Below, piece after piece: positions 1 through 8,033 of a DNA stretch of 55,583 nt. Both the position numbers and the translations under genes were made by a program. Position 1 is the first letter of the stretch. Each line of letters opens with the position of its first letter. A model generated the notes under the pieces. The model searched no databases, was not told where the DNA came from, and was given only the letters and a program-made list of their open reading frames with translations. The stretch lies in the NCBI GenBank assembly GCA_944389075.1, contig CALXLA010000016.1:1-55583 (forward strand). The letters run 5' to 3'. This DNA comes from an uncultured Spirochaetaceae bacterium (GTDB taxonomy: Bacteria > Spirochaetota > Spirochaetia > Sphaerochaetales > Sphaerochaetaceae).

Positions 1-400
1 TTGAACGAATAACAGTTATATGAGAATCTGGGACTATAGGCATTTTTCTTGGATTGTCAGAATGTCTATATATACCGACTCTGCCAAGAGTGCCTCCTCC
101 TGTTGAATTGATTACGATATCATAATCATTCAGGAATTCGTCTACAGGATAGTTCTTCAGGTATGCCTCATTGAGATATTGTGCTAAGCCCATGTCAATA
201 TATCCTGCTTTGGTATTACATTTCTGAGCAAATACCAATGTATTGCTTATACCCGCATAATGAGGTGATTTTCCTCTCTTGATTGGCTTTATTACAATAT
301 CCTCAAGGTGTACCCATTTCCAATTTACAGGTATTTCAAATGGCAATTCATCGTCAATACAACGTTCGATATTGCTCTGCTTTTCATAATGGGAGTTATG
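1..400 (-). pseudogene. hsdS: Type I restriction-modification specificity subunit (HsdS), 5'-less TRD2 half; runs off the window
   Basis: Read on the minus strand, positions 400 to 1 are one open frame that enters the second target-recognition domain of a type I HsdS subunit: a YEK linker, then ERCIDDELPFEIPVNWKW, then a TRD body with a GGGTLGRVGIY stretch. HsdS chooses the DNA sequence methylated and cut by the HsdMR complex. There is an in-frame TAA at 403-401 immediately upstream and no start codon before the conserved block, so the N-terminal TRD and central coiled coil are missing. The break lies just before the TRD2 start. The fragment could be a silent cassette of an invertible hsdS locus or a relic. 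The 3' end lies outside the window. Confidence 0.8.
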
Positions 401-587
401 TTATCCAAAGGAAGGCTGTCATTATGGCCTTGGAATATTCAGGCTTACTTCATATGTATGGGAAGAAAATGTTTCCGAGGGTATATAATAGACTATATGA
501 TTTCCAGAAGATTGATACAAAGAGTCGAGAAGGAGGCAGTGCAATACAATCAATGGGAATAATTGATAATGGTAAAGGTGGTTGAGG
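401..587. other. Non-coding or decayed stretch between the HsdS fragment and the nuclease gene
   Basis: Short overlapping plus-strand frames exist here but none looks like an intact gene. One frame contains YIIDYMISRRLIQRVEKEA, which resembles the helical end of an HsdS recognition domain, so this may be frame-shifted HsdS debris in the opposite orientation. A GGTGG sequence at about 576-580 probably serves the next gene. Confidence 0.3.
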
Positions 588-1514
588 ATGCTATTCCGGA
601 AGACGCAGAACACACTTCAGGAAATAAAGAATGTTGATTTCAAGCTTGAGAAAGATATACAAAGACTGCTGGAGAACAACTTAGAGACTGTTTTTGGTCT
701 ACAGTTCCTTGAAACTGAATTTCCTATCAAGGATATGAGATTCGATACGGTTGCTTATGATGTGGAGAATGCAGCTTTTGTAATCATTGAGTACAAGAAG
801 GTGAGGAATACCAGTCTTGTTGATCAGGGGTATGCTTATCTGCATACGGTACTTGACCGTAAGGCAGAGCTTGTTCTGCTTTACAATCGTGTTAAGGATG
901 ATAAGAAGCAGATTTCTGATTTCAGCTGGGATATGACAAGGATCTTTTTCGTTTCTCCAACTTTCAGCAAATTCCAGCTTGAAGCTACTGGCTTTGCTAA
1001 TATGCCTTTCAAGCTTTTTGAGATACAGCAGTATGATGGTGGATTGATTGAAATCATAGAAGTGGATAATAAAACAGAAGCAGAACTTGAAGTTCCTGAA
1101 CAGGATAAAGTCATCAAAACAGTAAATAAGGAAGTTAAAGTCTGGACATTTGATGATTATTGCAAGCAAACAAAACCAAGTGATGATGTGCTTGAATTCT
1201 ATTACAAGCTTGTTGATAACGTATCGGATATCGCATCATTCTCCGTTGACTACAAGAAGGTCTATATTGCTTTCAAAGCAAAGCATACAAATATATTCGA
1301 TTGTGCTTTTACGAAAAAGAAACTTAAGGTATGGCTTAACCTTAGATGGAATGAGCTTGGCGATATTCCTTCAGAACTGTCAGTGATAGATGTTTCGAAT
1401 ATCGGGCATCATGGGAATGGGGATTATCAGTTTGATATTTCATCTGAGGCTGAGATTGAAATGCTTGTTCCTCTAATCCGTAAGACATATGAGAAGAAAA
1501 CAGGACAAGACTGA
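588..1514 (+). CDS. NucS-like PD-(D/E)XK nuclease with DUF5655 domain
   Basis: A protein of about 308 residues of the family that pairs an N-terminal restriction-endonuclease-like fold with a C-terminal DUF5655 domain. The visible nuclease signature is an Asp in RFDTVAYD (about residue 53) followed by IIEYKK (Glu about 68, Lys about 70), the D...ExK metal-binding set. The segment LEKDIQRLLENNLETVFGLQFLETEF is typical of the family N-terminus. I prefer the ATG at 588 over the TTG at 582 because the GGTGG ribosome site at about 576-580 is too close to the latter. Family members commonly sit at type I restriction loci, which fits the HsdS fragment upstream. It is followed after 14 bases by the AlbA_2 protein, likely co-transcribed. 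The substrate is not known. Confidence 0.85.
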   Translation: MLFRKTQNTLQEIKNVDFKLEKDIQRLLENNLETVFGLQFLETEFPIKDMRFDTVAYDVENAAFVIIEYKKVRNTSLVDQGYAYLHTVLDRKAELVLLYNRVKDDKKQISDFSWDMTRIFFVSPTFSKFQLEATGFANMPFKLFEIQQYDGGLIEIIEVDNKTEAELEVPEQDKVIKTVNKEVKVWTFDDYCKQTKPSDDVLEFYYKLVDNVSDIASFSVDYKKVYIAFKAKHTNIFDCAFTKKKLKVWLNLRWNELGDIPSELSVIDVSNIGHHGNGDYQFDISSEAEIEMLVPLIRKTYEKKTGQD

Positions 1515-1528
1515 TAAGAGGATTGTAA

Positions 1529-2617
1529 ATGGAAGATAGAACAATCGAGTACAAGCGAGAACTTACAAAAGACTTAGAAGGCCTTGAGAGGGAAGTCGTA
1601 TCATTTCTCAATACCTATGGAGGAGAACTCATTATTGGTGTAAATGATGATGGAACTGTATATGGTGTTGAGGAAGTTGACGCTGTCCAGACAAAGATAG
1701 CTCAGCGCCTTGATTCTAATATCCGGCCTTCCTGTCTTGGTCTTTTTGATATCTATGCTGAAAGACGTGAGAACAAGAATGTTGTCAGGGTTATTGTTTC
1801 AGCAGGATTAGAGAGGCCATATCATCTTGCAAAGTATGATTTAACTCCAGAAGGTTGCTATTATCGTCAGGATTCTTTGTGCCAGCAGATGCCAGAAGAT
1901 ATGATAGCAGCGATGTTTGCATCAAGTCTTACAAAGACGATTTCTCTTGTGATGTCTCCAGATCAGAACCTTACATTTCAGGTATTGGAGATTTATTACA
2001 GGAATCATGGTCTTCGGCTTGTGGGGAACTTTGCAAAGGAACTTGATTTCCTGATGCCTGACGGAAGATATAACTTCGTAGCTTACCTCTTTTCAGACAA
2101 CAATCATCTCACATTCAAGGTTGCTAAGTATGCAGGTACTGACAAATGCAATCTTATTGAATGTTCGGAATATGGATTCTGCTGTCTTCTTCTGACTGCT
2201 GACAGAATTCTCAACCGGCTTCATGTTGAGAACAGGACATGGACTCGAATTACTTCAAAGTTCCGGATTGAAAAGCCTATGTTTGAACCTGAATCCGTAA
2301 AGGAGGCTGTCATAAATATGCTTGTGAACAACGATTACATTCATGGTTGCACTCCAGTTGTCGAACTCTTTTCTGACAGGCTTGAGCTGACTTCTATCGG
2401 AGGATTGCCAGACGGCATATCTGAAGATGATTTCTTCCGAGGAGTAAGCATGCCAAGGAACAGAGAAATACTGAGAGTATTCCGAGATACCGGAATGGTA
2501 GGGAACTTTGGTTCGTGCCCTGACAGGATACTGAAGGATTACGATAGGAGCGTGTTCACCATCGGACATGGGTATATCCGGGTATCCTTCAAATATGCTC
2601 TGGGTGATGAAAGGTGA
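1529..2617 (+). CDS. AlbA_2 (Schlafen-like) / RecG-like ATP-binding protein
   Basis: Residues 1-130 form an AlbA_2 (Schlafen AlbA_2, divergent AAA_4) domain. It opens with EDRTIEYKREL and has SFLNTYGGELIIGVNDDG at about 26-43, the hallmark of this putative DNA/RNA-binding domain. The C-terminal half has VKEAVINMLVNNDY followed by SIGGLPDGI, typical of the GHKL-like ATP-binding region of the 'ATP-dependent DNA helicase RecG-related' family; no true helicase motifs are present. These proteins act as regulators or defence-linked factors, and the exact role here is unknown. The gene overlaps the next one by a few bases (GTGATG), so coupled translation is likely. Its position between two PD-(D/E)XK genes suggests a defence or RM accessory role. 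Confidence 0.8.
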   Translation: MEDRTIEYKRELTKDLEGLEREVVSFLNTYGGELIIGVNDDGTVYGVEEVDAVQTKIAQRLDSNIRPSCLGLFDIYAERRENKNVVRVIVSAGLERPYHLAKYDLTPEGCYYRQDSLCQQMPEDMIAAMFASSLTKTISLVMSPDQNLTFQVLEIYYRNHGLRLVGNFAKELDFLMPDGRYNFVAYLFSDNNHLTFKVAKYAGTDKCNLIECSEYGFCCLLLTADRILNRLHVENRTWTRITSKFRIEKPMFEPESVKEAVINMLVNNDYIHGCTPVVELFSDRLELTSIGGLPDGISEDDFFRGVSMPRNREILRVFRDTGMVGNFGSCPDRILKDYDRSVFTIGHGYIRVSFKYALGDER

Positions 2618-2622
2618 TGAAA

Positions 2623-3651
2623 ATGGCTGATAACAAATTGACGGTATCTGATGAGCTTTATACAGAAATCAAAGAGACTTTGCTTGCTTCCAGGCAGCAG
2701 GCATATGCTGCCATCAACTTTGCAATGGTGAAATCTTACTGGAATATTGGGCGTATTATTGTTGAGCATGAACAGTCTGGCAGCTTGCGAGCTGAATATG
2801 GCAAACATACTTTGCAAGAGCTGTCTGAGCGATTAACAAAAGAGTTTGGTAAGGGATTTACAGTCAGGACTCTTCAGCAGATGAGGAAGTTTTATGTTCT
2901 GTTTCAAAATACGAACACACTGTGTTCGCAATTGACATGGTCTCATTATCGGCTGCTGATGACAGTAGAAAATGAAAAGGCAAGAGAATGGTATATGAAT
3001 GAAGCTGTAGCTGGAGCATGGTCATGCCGCCAGCTTGGAAGACAGATTTCCACTCTGTATTATGAACGCCTTCTTGCAAGCAGGGATAAACTTCCAGTCA
3101 AGGCTGAGGCGGATAAACTGATGAAAACCGTAGAGCCAGAGGAGTTCATCAAGGATCCGTATGTACTGGAGTTCCTGGATCTGAAAGATTATCCAGCTTT
3201 AAGGGAATCAGATCTTGAACAAGCTCTTATTGATAAGCTTCAGGAGTTTCTTCTTGAATTGGGCAGGGGATTCTGCTTTGTTGCGAGACAGAAGATGATG
3301 CGCTATGAAGATGAAGACTTTTACCTTGATCTTGTGTTCTATCACAGTATCCTGAAGTGCCATGTCCTCATTGATCTTAAGATTGGTAAGCTTACTCATG
3401 GCGATATCGGGCAGATGGATAGCTATATCAGGATGTTTGATGCTCTGTATAAGAATCCAGATGACAATCCAACTATTGGTATCATCCTTTGTTCTCAGAA
3501 GAATGAGGCGATTGTCAAATACTCTGTCCTGAATGATGCAAAGCAGATTTTCGCTTCTCGATATAGTCTTGAATTACCGACAGCAGAGGAACTGCAGCAT
3601 GAGATTGAGGCAGAACGAAAGAGAATTGAAGATGACAGAGATGCTGATTGA
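2623..3651 (+). CDS. DUF1016 / YhcG-family PD-(D/E)XK nuclease-domain protein
   Basis: A protein of about 342 residues. The N-terminal DUF1016_N region has SYWNIGRIIVEHEQSG and SERLTKEFGKGFTVRTLQQM, and the C-terminal nuclease-like domain covers about 200-330. The signature FYLDLVFYHSILKCHVLIDLK gives an Asp followed by D-x-K, the expected catalytic set of the YhcG family. The ATG at 2623 is chosen because AAAGGTGA at 2610-2616 is correctly spaced for it; upstream GTG 2614 and ATG 2617 overlap that site. It is the third gene of a short plus-strand operon with the DUF5655 and AlbA_2 genes. DUF1016 proteins are often found next to type I restriction systems; their biochemical activity is poorly defined. 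Confidence 0.85.
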   Translation: MADNKLTVSDELYTEIKETLLASRQQAYAAINFAMVKSYWNIGRIIVEHEQSGSLRAEYGKHTLQELSERLTKEFGKGFTVRTLQQMRKFYVLFQNTNTLCSQLTWSHYRLLMTVENEKAREWYMNEAVAGAWSCRQLGRQISTLYYERLLASRDKLPVKAEADKLMKTVEPEEFIKDPYVLEFLDLKDYPALRESDLEQALIDKLQEFLLELGRGFCFVARQKMMRYEDEDFYLDLVFYHSILKCHVLIDLKIGKLTHGDIGQMDSYIRMFDALYKNPDDNPTIGIILCSQKNEAIVKYSVLNDAKQIFASRYSLELPTAEELQHEIEAERKRIEDDRDAD

Positions 3652-3844
3652 TGAATTGTCTGGAATCACGCGAACGCACTGCGTTTACAGACCTTTCTGC
3701 AGGCAGTTTGCGTAATTTATGCCTGATAGTACAATTGGTAACAGGTTTGGTATCTGTAAGAACGAGAAAGCTGAGATAAAGCCAGTAAAATGTGCAAGTT
3801 GCTGCGGTGGTTGTAAAGAAAGGATTTTACATCTGTAATGAAAG

Positions 3845-3865
3845 CGGGCCTCACAGGGAGACCCG
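3845..3865. terminator. Hairpin between converging genes
   Basis: CGGGCCTC...GAGACCCG forms a stem with one C/A mismatch (CGGG/CCCG plus CTC/GAG) in the gap between the DUF1016 gene and the aldolase gene, which point at each other. On the minus strand it is followed by CTTTCATT, only weakly T-rich. It probably serves as the end of the aldolase transcript. Confidence 0.5.
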
Positions 3866-3887
3866 TTCATGCATGAATGCCTTTCAA

Positions 3888-4886
3888 TCAGTCAAGTGCA
3901 TGTCCAGCAGATCCAAGAACATCGATGTTCTTGTGCTTGTACATTTCCTTGAGAGCTTCACGAGCTGGTCCGAGGTACTTTCTTGGGTCGAATTCTGATG
4001 GCTTCTCATCGAAGATCCTTCTGATTGTAGCTGTCATTGCAAGACGACCATCGCTGTCGATGTTGATCTTGCAGACTGCAGACTTTGCGGCCTTCCTGAG
4101 CTGCTCTTCCGGAATTCCGACGCTGTCAGCAAGCTTTCCGCCATGCTCGTTGATCATCTTCACATATTCCTGAGGAACTGAGGATGAGCCGTGGAGTACG
4201 ATTGGGAATCCAGGGATCTTCTTCTCGATTTCCTCGAGGATGTCGAATCTGAGCGGTGGCGGTACGAGGATGCCATCTGCGTTCCTTGTGCACTGTGCTG
4301 CTGTGAACTTGTATGCGCCATGGCTTGTTCCGATAGAGATGGCAAGGGAGTCAACGCCTGTGCGTGATGAGAAGTCCTCGACTTCCTCTGGTCTTGTATA
4401 GTGGGAAACAGCTGATGAAACCTCATCCTCGATGCCTGCGAGGACTCCGAGCTCTCCTTCAACTGTCACATCGTACTGATGAGCATACTCTACGACTTTT
4501 CTTGTAATCTCGATGTTCTCCTCATATGGGAAATGGGAGCCATCGATCATGACGGATGAGAAACCATTGTCGATGCACTGCTTGCATGTCTCGAAGGAAT
4601 CGCCATGGTCAAGATGGAGGACAATAGGAATCTCACATCCAAGTTCCTTTGCATACTCTGTAGCACCGCGTGCCATATTGCGAAGGATATTGATGTTCGC
4701 ATAATCCCTTGCTCCCTTTGATACCTGAAGGATAACAGGGCTTTTTGTCTCAACACATGCCATGATTATTGCCTGCATCTGTTCCATATTGTTGAAGTTG
4801 TAGGCTGGGATTGCATAGTGACCCTTCATTGCTTTTGCGAAGATGTCCTTTGTGTTAACCAGTCCGAGTTCTTTGTAGCTGACCAT
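3888..4886 (-). CDS. fba: Class II fructose-1,6-bisphosphate aldolase
   Basis: Cytoplasmic zinc-dependent aldolase interconverting fructose 1,6-bisphosphate with dihydroxyacetone phosphate and glyceraldehyde 3-phosphate. The 332-residue protein shows YAIPAYNFNN near the start, the zinc/catalytic motif VLHLDHGDS (about 89-97), TVEGELGVLAG (about 141-151), and the phosphate-binding PIVLHGSSSVPQEY near residue 250. The open frame extends upstream to 5192, but the extension is unrelated. ATG at 4886 is preceded by TAAGGAGG at about 4894-4901, so this is the start. Length and motifs match the longer (type B-like, about 330 residue) group. It appears monocistronic, transcribed toward the DUF1016 gene. 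Confidence 0.95.
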   Translation of the reverse strand: MVSYKELGLVNTKDIFAKAMKGHYAIPAYNFNNMEQMQAIIMACVETKSPVILQVSKGARDYANINILRNMARGATEYAKELGCEIPIVLHLDHGDSFETCKQCIDNGFSSVMIDGSHFPYEENIEITRKVVEYAHQYDVTVEGELGVLAGIEDEVSSAVSHYTRPEEVEDFSSRTGVDSLAISIGTSHGAYKFTAAQCTRNADGILVPPPLRFDILEEIEKKIPGFPIVLHGSSSVPQEYVKMINEHGGKLADSVGIPEEQLRKAAKSAVCKINIDSDGRLAMTATIRRIFDEKPSEFDPRKYLGPAREALKEMYKHKNIDVLGSAGHALD

Positions 4887-4992
4887 ACGATCTGCCTCCT
4901 TAATCAGATAAGAAGATATCATAATCGGAGAGAATAGTCTTCCCCCTGGAATCAGCTTGATTATGATTGTTCCTGACAGTATCCTTATGCCC

Positions 4993-5679
4993 ATGAAGCT
5001 GAAAAGGACATGGAGAATAATCATATGCTGTGTCGCTGTGATAGCAGTGGCTGCAGTGTTTTTCTTCACGCGTCCATCGTATGCTCTTGTGCTTCCCGAG
5101 CATCCTTCCTGGTACAGCCTTGGAGAGCCGTTGTTCTCCCTTTCATTCAGAAAGGCATTCTCTCCATTCCATGCTGATGTTGTGTTTGTCATGCCTGGCG
5201 CAGGGATACCTCAGAGCAACGGAGATATCTATCTGATGAGGCCGGTAGCTGAAGGAGAGAATTATCCTTCGATTGATATCGACGAGAACGCAATGTGGGC
5301 CGAGGCTCTGGGCGATGGAAGGGAATGCATAATTTACGATTCGTCGTCAGCGTACAGCTCAGAGATAGCTGACTATCTTCTTGAAGCTGATGGGAATGCT
5401 TTTGATGTTCCATATGATGGAAGGGTCTCTGATGCGAACATAGGAAGGATTCTTTCCGATGCTGAAGGCGCTGATAAGATCCTTCTCCTTACTCCGCAGT
5501 CCTCGGTAATGATAGCAAGGGATAACCGCACGGATATCCCTGTAGTCATGGATTTCAGGGACAGGGCAGCGCTTACGGCCGCAAGATGCGATGAATATGT
5601 CTCAGTAAACTGGAATGAGCTTATATCATCAGCGCTCTCATCAGAACCCCATCTTTCTTACGCTCTCATCTCTACCTAG
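4993..5679 (+). CDS. Predicted membrane-anchored or exported protein of unknown function
   Basis: I do not recognise the family. The protein starts with a basic stretch (MKLKRTW) followed by a hydrophobic segment of about 20 residues, giving a signal anchor or signal peptide, then a soluble domain. The soluble part alternates beta-like strands and helices (DVVFVMPGAG, ECIIYDSSS, KILLLTPQSSVMIAR, IPVVMDFRDR), faintly reminiscent of periplasmic binding folds; that is only an impression. ATG 4993 is favoured because it places the basic residues just before the hydrophobic run; there is no convincing ribosome site, and 4987 or 4957 are possible. Its end overlaps the convergent TatD gene by 39 bases. 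It is transcribed divergently from the aldolase. Confidence 0.55.
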   Translation: MKLKRTWRIIICCVAVIAVAAVFFFTRPSYALVLPEHPSWYSLGEPLFSLSFRKAFSPFHADVVFVMPGAGIPQSNGDIYLMRPVAEGENYPSIDIDENAMWAEALGDGRECIIYDSSSAYSSEIADYLLEADGNAFDVPYDGRVSDANIGRILSDAEGADKILLLTPQSSVMIARDNRTDIPVVMDFRDRAALTAARCDEYVSVNWNELISSALSSEPHLSYALIST

Positions 5680-6417
5680 CACTTTTCTGATATTCCCGAT
5701 TATCTTTTCCTTCAGGATATCCTTGTCAGTACCCCTCAGGTCCGCCATCAGGGACAGTGTGATTTCCGTGAATTCAGGAATGCATGGACGCGGGCGCATA
5801 GGTATGGGAGCAAGGTAAGGGGAATCTGTCTCAACAAGCAGCCTGTCATCGGGAACAGCAAGCATTGCCTCACGTATTCCTTCGTTTGCCTTGTATGTGA
5901 TATTCCCGGAAAAGGATATATAGAAGCCTTTATCAAGCGCATTCATGACTGTTTCCCTGTCATATGAGAAGCAATGCATGATCCCATGCTCAGCAACTGA
6001 CTCTGAGCCAAGGTATCCGATAAGCTCTTTCCTCGCATCGCGCGAATGGATTATAAGAGGCAGGCCAAGCTCATTGGCAAGTTCCGACTGCTTATAGAAA
6101 AGTTCTTGCTGTTGCTCATGGCTTCCGTATTCATGGAAGTAATCCTCTCCGCATTCGCCGATTGCGTCGAGATTCCAGTCCATGATGTTCTTCCGGATCG
6201 TATCAACTATGCTGTCGATTGAGGTACTGAGGTTTTCCGTGCACCAGGGACCTGCGCCTGCAGATGCGAATATAGCTGCAGAATGGGGAAGAAGGGGTTC
6301 TCTTTCAGGATAGTCATCAGGTTCTGTACCGACGTCGATTCCTATCACGTTCTCAAGGTCTGGTGTCAGATTCCTCTTATGCATTGCAAGCGCATGGAAG
6401 TGGCTGTCTGCAATCAT
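5641..6417 (-). CDS. tatD: TatD-family metal-dependent deoxyribonuclease
   Basis: A 258-residue TIM-barrel hydrolase of the TatD family, metal-dependent 3'-5' DNases linked to DNA repair and turnover. The metal ligands can be followed: DSHFH (His6, His8), GECGED (Glu88), LIIHSRDA (His124), IMHCFS (His148) and VETDSPYLAP (Asp198). The Glu-containing motif is GECGEDY where most family members have GE.GLDY, a mild divergence. The start overlaps the end of the upstream acetyltransferase gene by four bases (ATGA), so the two are probably translated together. The 3' end overlaps the convergent hypothetical gene. Confidence 0.9.
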   Translation of the reverse strand: MIADSHFHALAMHKRNLTPDLENVIGIDVGTEPDDYPEREPLLPHSAAIFASAGAGPWCTENLSTSIDSIVDTIRKNIMDWNLDAIGECGEDYFHEYGSHEQQQELFYKQSELANELGLPLIIHSRDARKELIGYLGSESVAEHGIMHCFSYDRETVMNALDKGFYISFSGNITYKANEGIREAMLAVPDDRLLVETDSPYLAPIPMRPRPCIPEFTEITLSLMADLRGTDKDILKEKIIGNIRKVLGRDESVRKMGF

Positions 6418-6890
6418 ATGTTCTTCTCCATGTATACGACAGACCAGAGTTTGCCGAACTTCTCTCCGCAGTCTGTGAGCTTTCCGACGATCCTGTATCC
6501 TTTCCTTTCGTGGAATTCAACGCTTCCGTATCCGGGATGCATCACGATTGCATATAGATTGTGTATTCCACTCCCCCTGAGGTCTTCTTCAAGGGCATTA
6601 TAAAGCTCAGAGCCGATGCCTTTTCCCATCTGATCTTTATCAAGGTAGATAGTCACTTCCGCAGAGCGCCTGTATGCGGCTCTTGCAGAGAAAGGATGGG
6701 CATAGGCGTAGCCTAGTATCTTCCCGTCATCCTCAGCAACGAGATAATGCGGGCAGCCTTCCATCCTCTTTCTCATCTCATCGGCATCAGGTGCCTCATA
6801 TTCGAATGAGATCGCAGTCTCTTCCACGTAATATCTGTATATTCCGGCGATTTCCTCTGCATCGGAAGGTATTGCTTTCCTTATAGTCAT
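6414..6890 (-). CDS. GNAT-family N-acetyltransferase (Pat/MnaT-like)
   Basis: A 158-residue GNAT acetyltransferase, closest in appearance to the phosphinothricin/methionine-sulfone acetyltransferase (Pat/MnaT/YncA) group. It starts TIRKAIPSDAEEIAGIYRYYVEET, has TISFEYEAPDADEM typical of that group, and the acetyl-CoA loop QMGKGIGSEL at about 102-111. The C-terminal AIVMHPGYGSVEFHERKGY is the usual helix after strand 5. Such enzymes acetylate the amino group of small amino-acid-like compounds; the natural substrate here is unknown. It lies between the DUF362 gene (four-base overlap) and tatD (four-base overlap), forming a three-gene minus-strand operon. Confidence 0.85.
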   Translation of the reverse strand: MTIRKAIPSDAEEIAGIYRYYVEETAISFEYEAPDADEMRKRMEGCPHYLVAEDDGKILGYAYAHPFSARAAYRRSAEVTIYLDKDQMGKGIGSELYNALEEDLRGSGIHNLYAIVMHPGYGSVEFHERKGYRIVGKLTDCGEKFGKLWSVVYMEKNI

Positions 6891-7963
6891 AGTTCCTCCA
6901 GAGTCCTGAGGATATCAGCAGCAGAAGGAGGGCATCCTTTCACCGAGATGCGTGCATCCTTGCAGCAGATGCCCGTGCCGATATCAGGAGACTTGCCTCT
7001 GTAGCCCTGGCCGCAGGCGATTTTCATTCCCTTGAGCTTCCTTATGCTTCCATTGTCATCCATCCTCTTGAGTGCATGGATAAGCGATGCATAGCAGGCA
7101 GAGCAGGCCATGTCAGGTGCTGTATATGAGGCCAGCCGGGCGACAGCCCCATGTGGCTTTGCAGAAGATGCCGAAGGCTTGTTCAGCTCTATGAGATTTA
7201 TGTCCTCAATGTTCATTGAACCAATGCCATATGATGCGGCAATAGGTATGTACTCTATATCCTCAGGTCTGAATCCCATGAGGCTTGCGCCGAATGCGTC
7301 TGTCAGTACGGCATTCTCTCCGAGATACATCCTGTCAGTCCTAACAGGATTGCCACCTTCCTCGAAGTCGAGATCCCCGCAGATCGAGTCCACGATATTA
7401 AGATCCGGCTTCACGATTGCATTGAGCGCCGCGATAGGCTTTGAAAGACCCATCTGGTGGAAAGCCCTCTTGCTTCTGTCTGACAGGCAGCCCTTGAGAT
7501 TCTTCATGCAGCATGTCATCTGCGTCTGGCAGTGGCCCTTGAGTACAGGGAGATTGATGAGATAGTCAGCATTCAGGATTGTCTCTGATATCTCCATGGG
7601 AATGCCATCATATGATACCTTCCTGTAGCTGTCCTTTTTCAGATCGAGTATCCTTACGCCATATTTCCTGCAGATATCATAAATACCTGTCTTTGAGAAT
7701 GCATCTGAAGTGGAAGCACCCACCCAGGCACCTTCAGCTACTGTTATGTTCTCAAAGCCATGCTCCTGAAGGTATCCGATCAGTGTCGTGATTATCTCTA
7801 TATGCGTTGTCGCGCCATTGTCAGCAGGCGATGGTACCACGAAGTTCGGCTTGAGGATTATCCTGCTGTCCTTCCTGCCGATTTTCCCTTCAAGCCCATA
7901 TGACGAGATGAGCTTCTCTGTCATTGATGCGGCATCGTCTGAGTAGATGATTCTGATATCCAT
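6887..7963 (-). CDS. DUF362 domain protein, Cys-rich C-terminus
   Basis: A 358-residue DUF362 protein. The N-terminal and middle parts match the family (KPNFVVPSPADNGATTHIEII, the TGIYDICRKYG region, NLPVLKGHCQTQMTCCMKNLKG). The C-terminal third has DMACSACYASLIHAL, IACGQGYRG, GTGICCKDARI and KGCPPS, at least six cysteines that could hold an Fe-S centre, although the usual ferredoxin CxxCxxCxxxC spacing is absent. Function of DUF362 proteins is not established. The open frame runs upstream to 8161, but the extension overlaps butyrate kinase; ATG 7963 is the plausible start. It is divergent from butyrate kinase and first in an operon with the acetyltransferase and tatD. Confidence 0.85.
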   Translation of the reverse strand: MDIRIIYSDDAASMTEKLISSYGLEGKIGRKDSRIILKPNFVVPSPADNGATTHIEIITTLIGYLQEHGFENITVAEGAWVGASTSDAFSKTGIYDICRKYGVRILDLKKDSYRKVSYDGIPMEISETILNADYLINLPVLKGHCQTQMTCCMKNLKGCLSDRSKRAFHQMGLSKPIAALNAIVKPDLNIVDSICGDLDFEEGGNPVRTDRMYLGENAVLTDAFGASLMGFRPEDIEYIPIAASYGIGSMNIEDINLIELNKPSASSAKPHGAVARLASYTAPDMACSACYASLIHALKRMDDNGSIRKLKGMKIACGQGYRGKSPDIGTGICCKDARISVKGCPPSAADILRTLEEL

Positions 7964-8033
7964 GGCCCGATGATACCACAAAGGAATCTTTCTTTCTGCA
8001 TATTGCGGCGTACTGTGGTATATTGATAGCGAT
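7964..8033. promoter_or_regulatory. Divergent promoter region with an 8-bp inverted repeat
   Basis: The 70 bases between the DUF362 and butyrate kinase genes contain ATACCACA at 7973-7980 and its exact reverse complement TGTGGTAT at 8014-8021. The right arm is part of TGTGGTATATT, which looks like an extended -10 for butyrate kinase. The arrangement could be a regulator site acting on one or both genes, or a coincidence of short sequences. Confidence 0.4.

Noticed and set aside
3685-3870. Small open frame in the gap after the DUF1016 gene
   Set aside because: It overlaps the terminator hairpin and shows no ribosome site or recognisable features.
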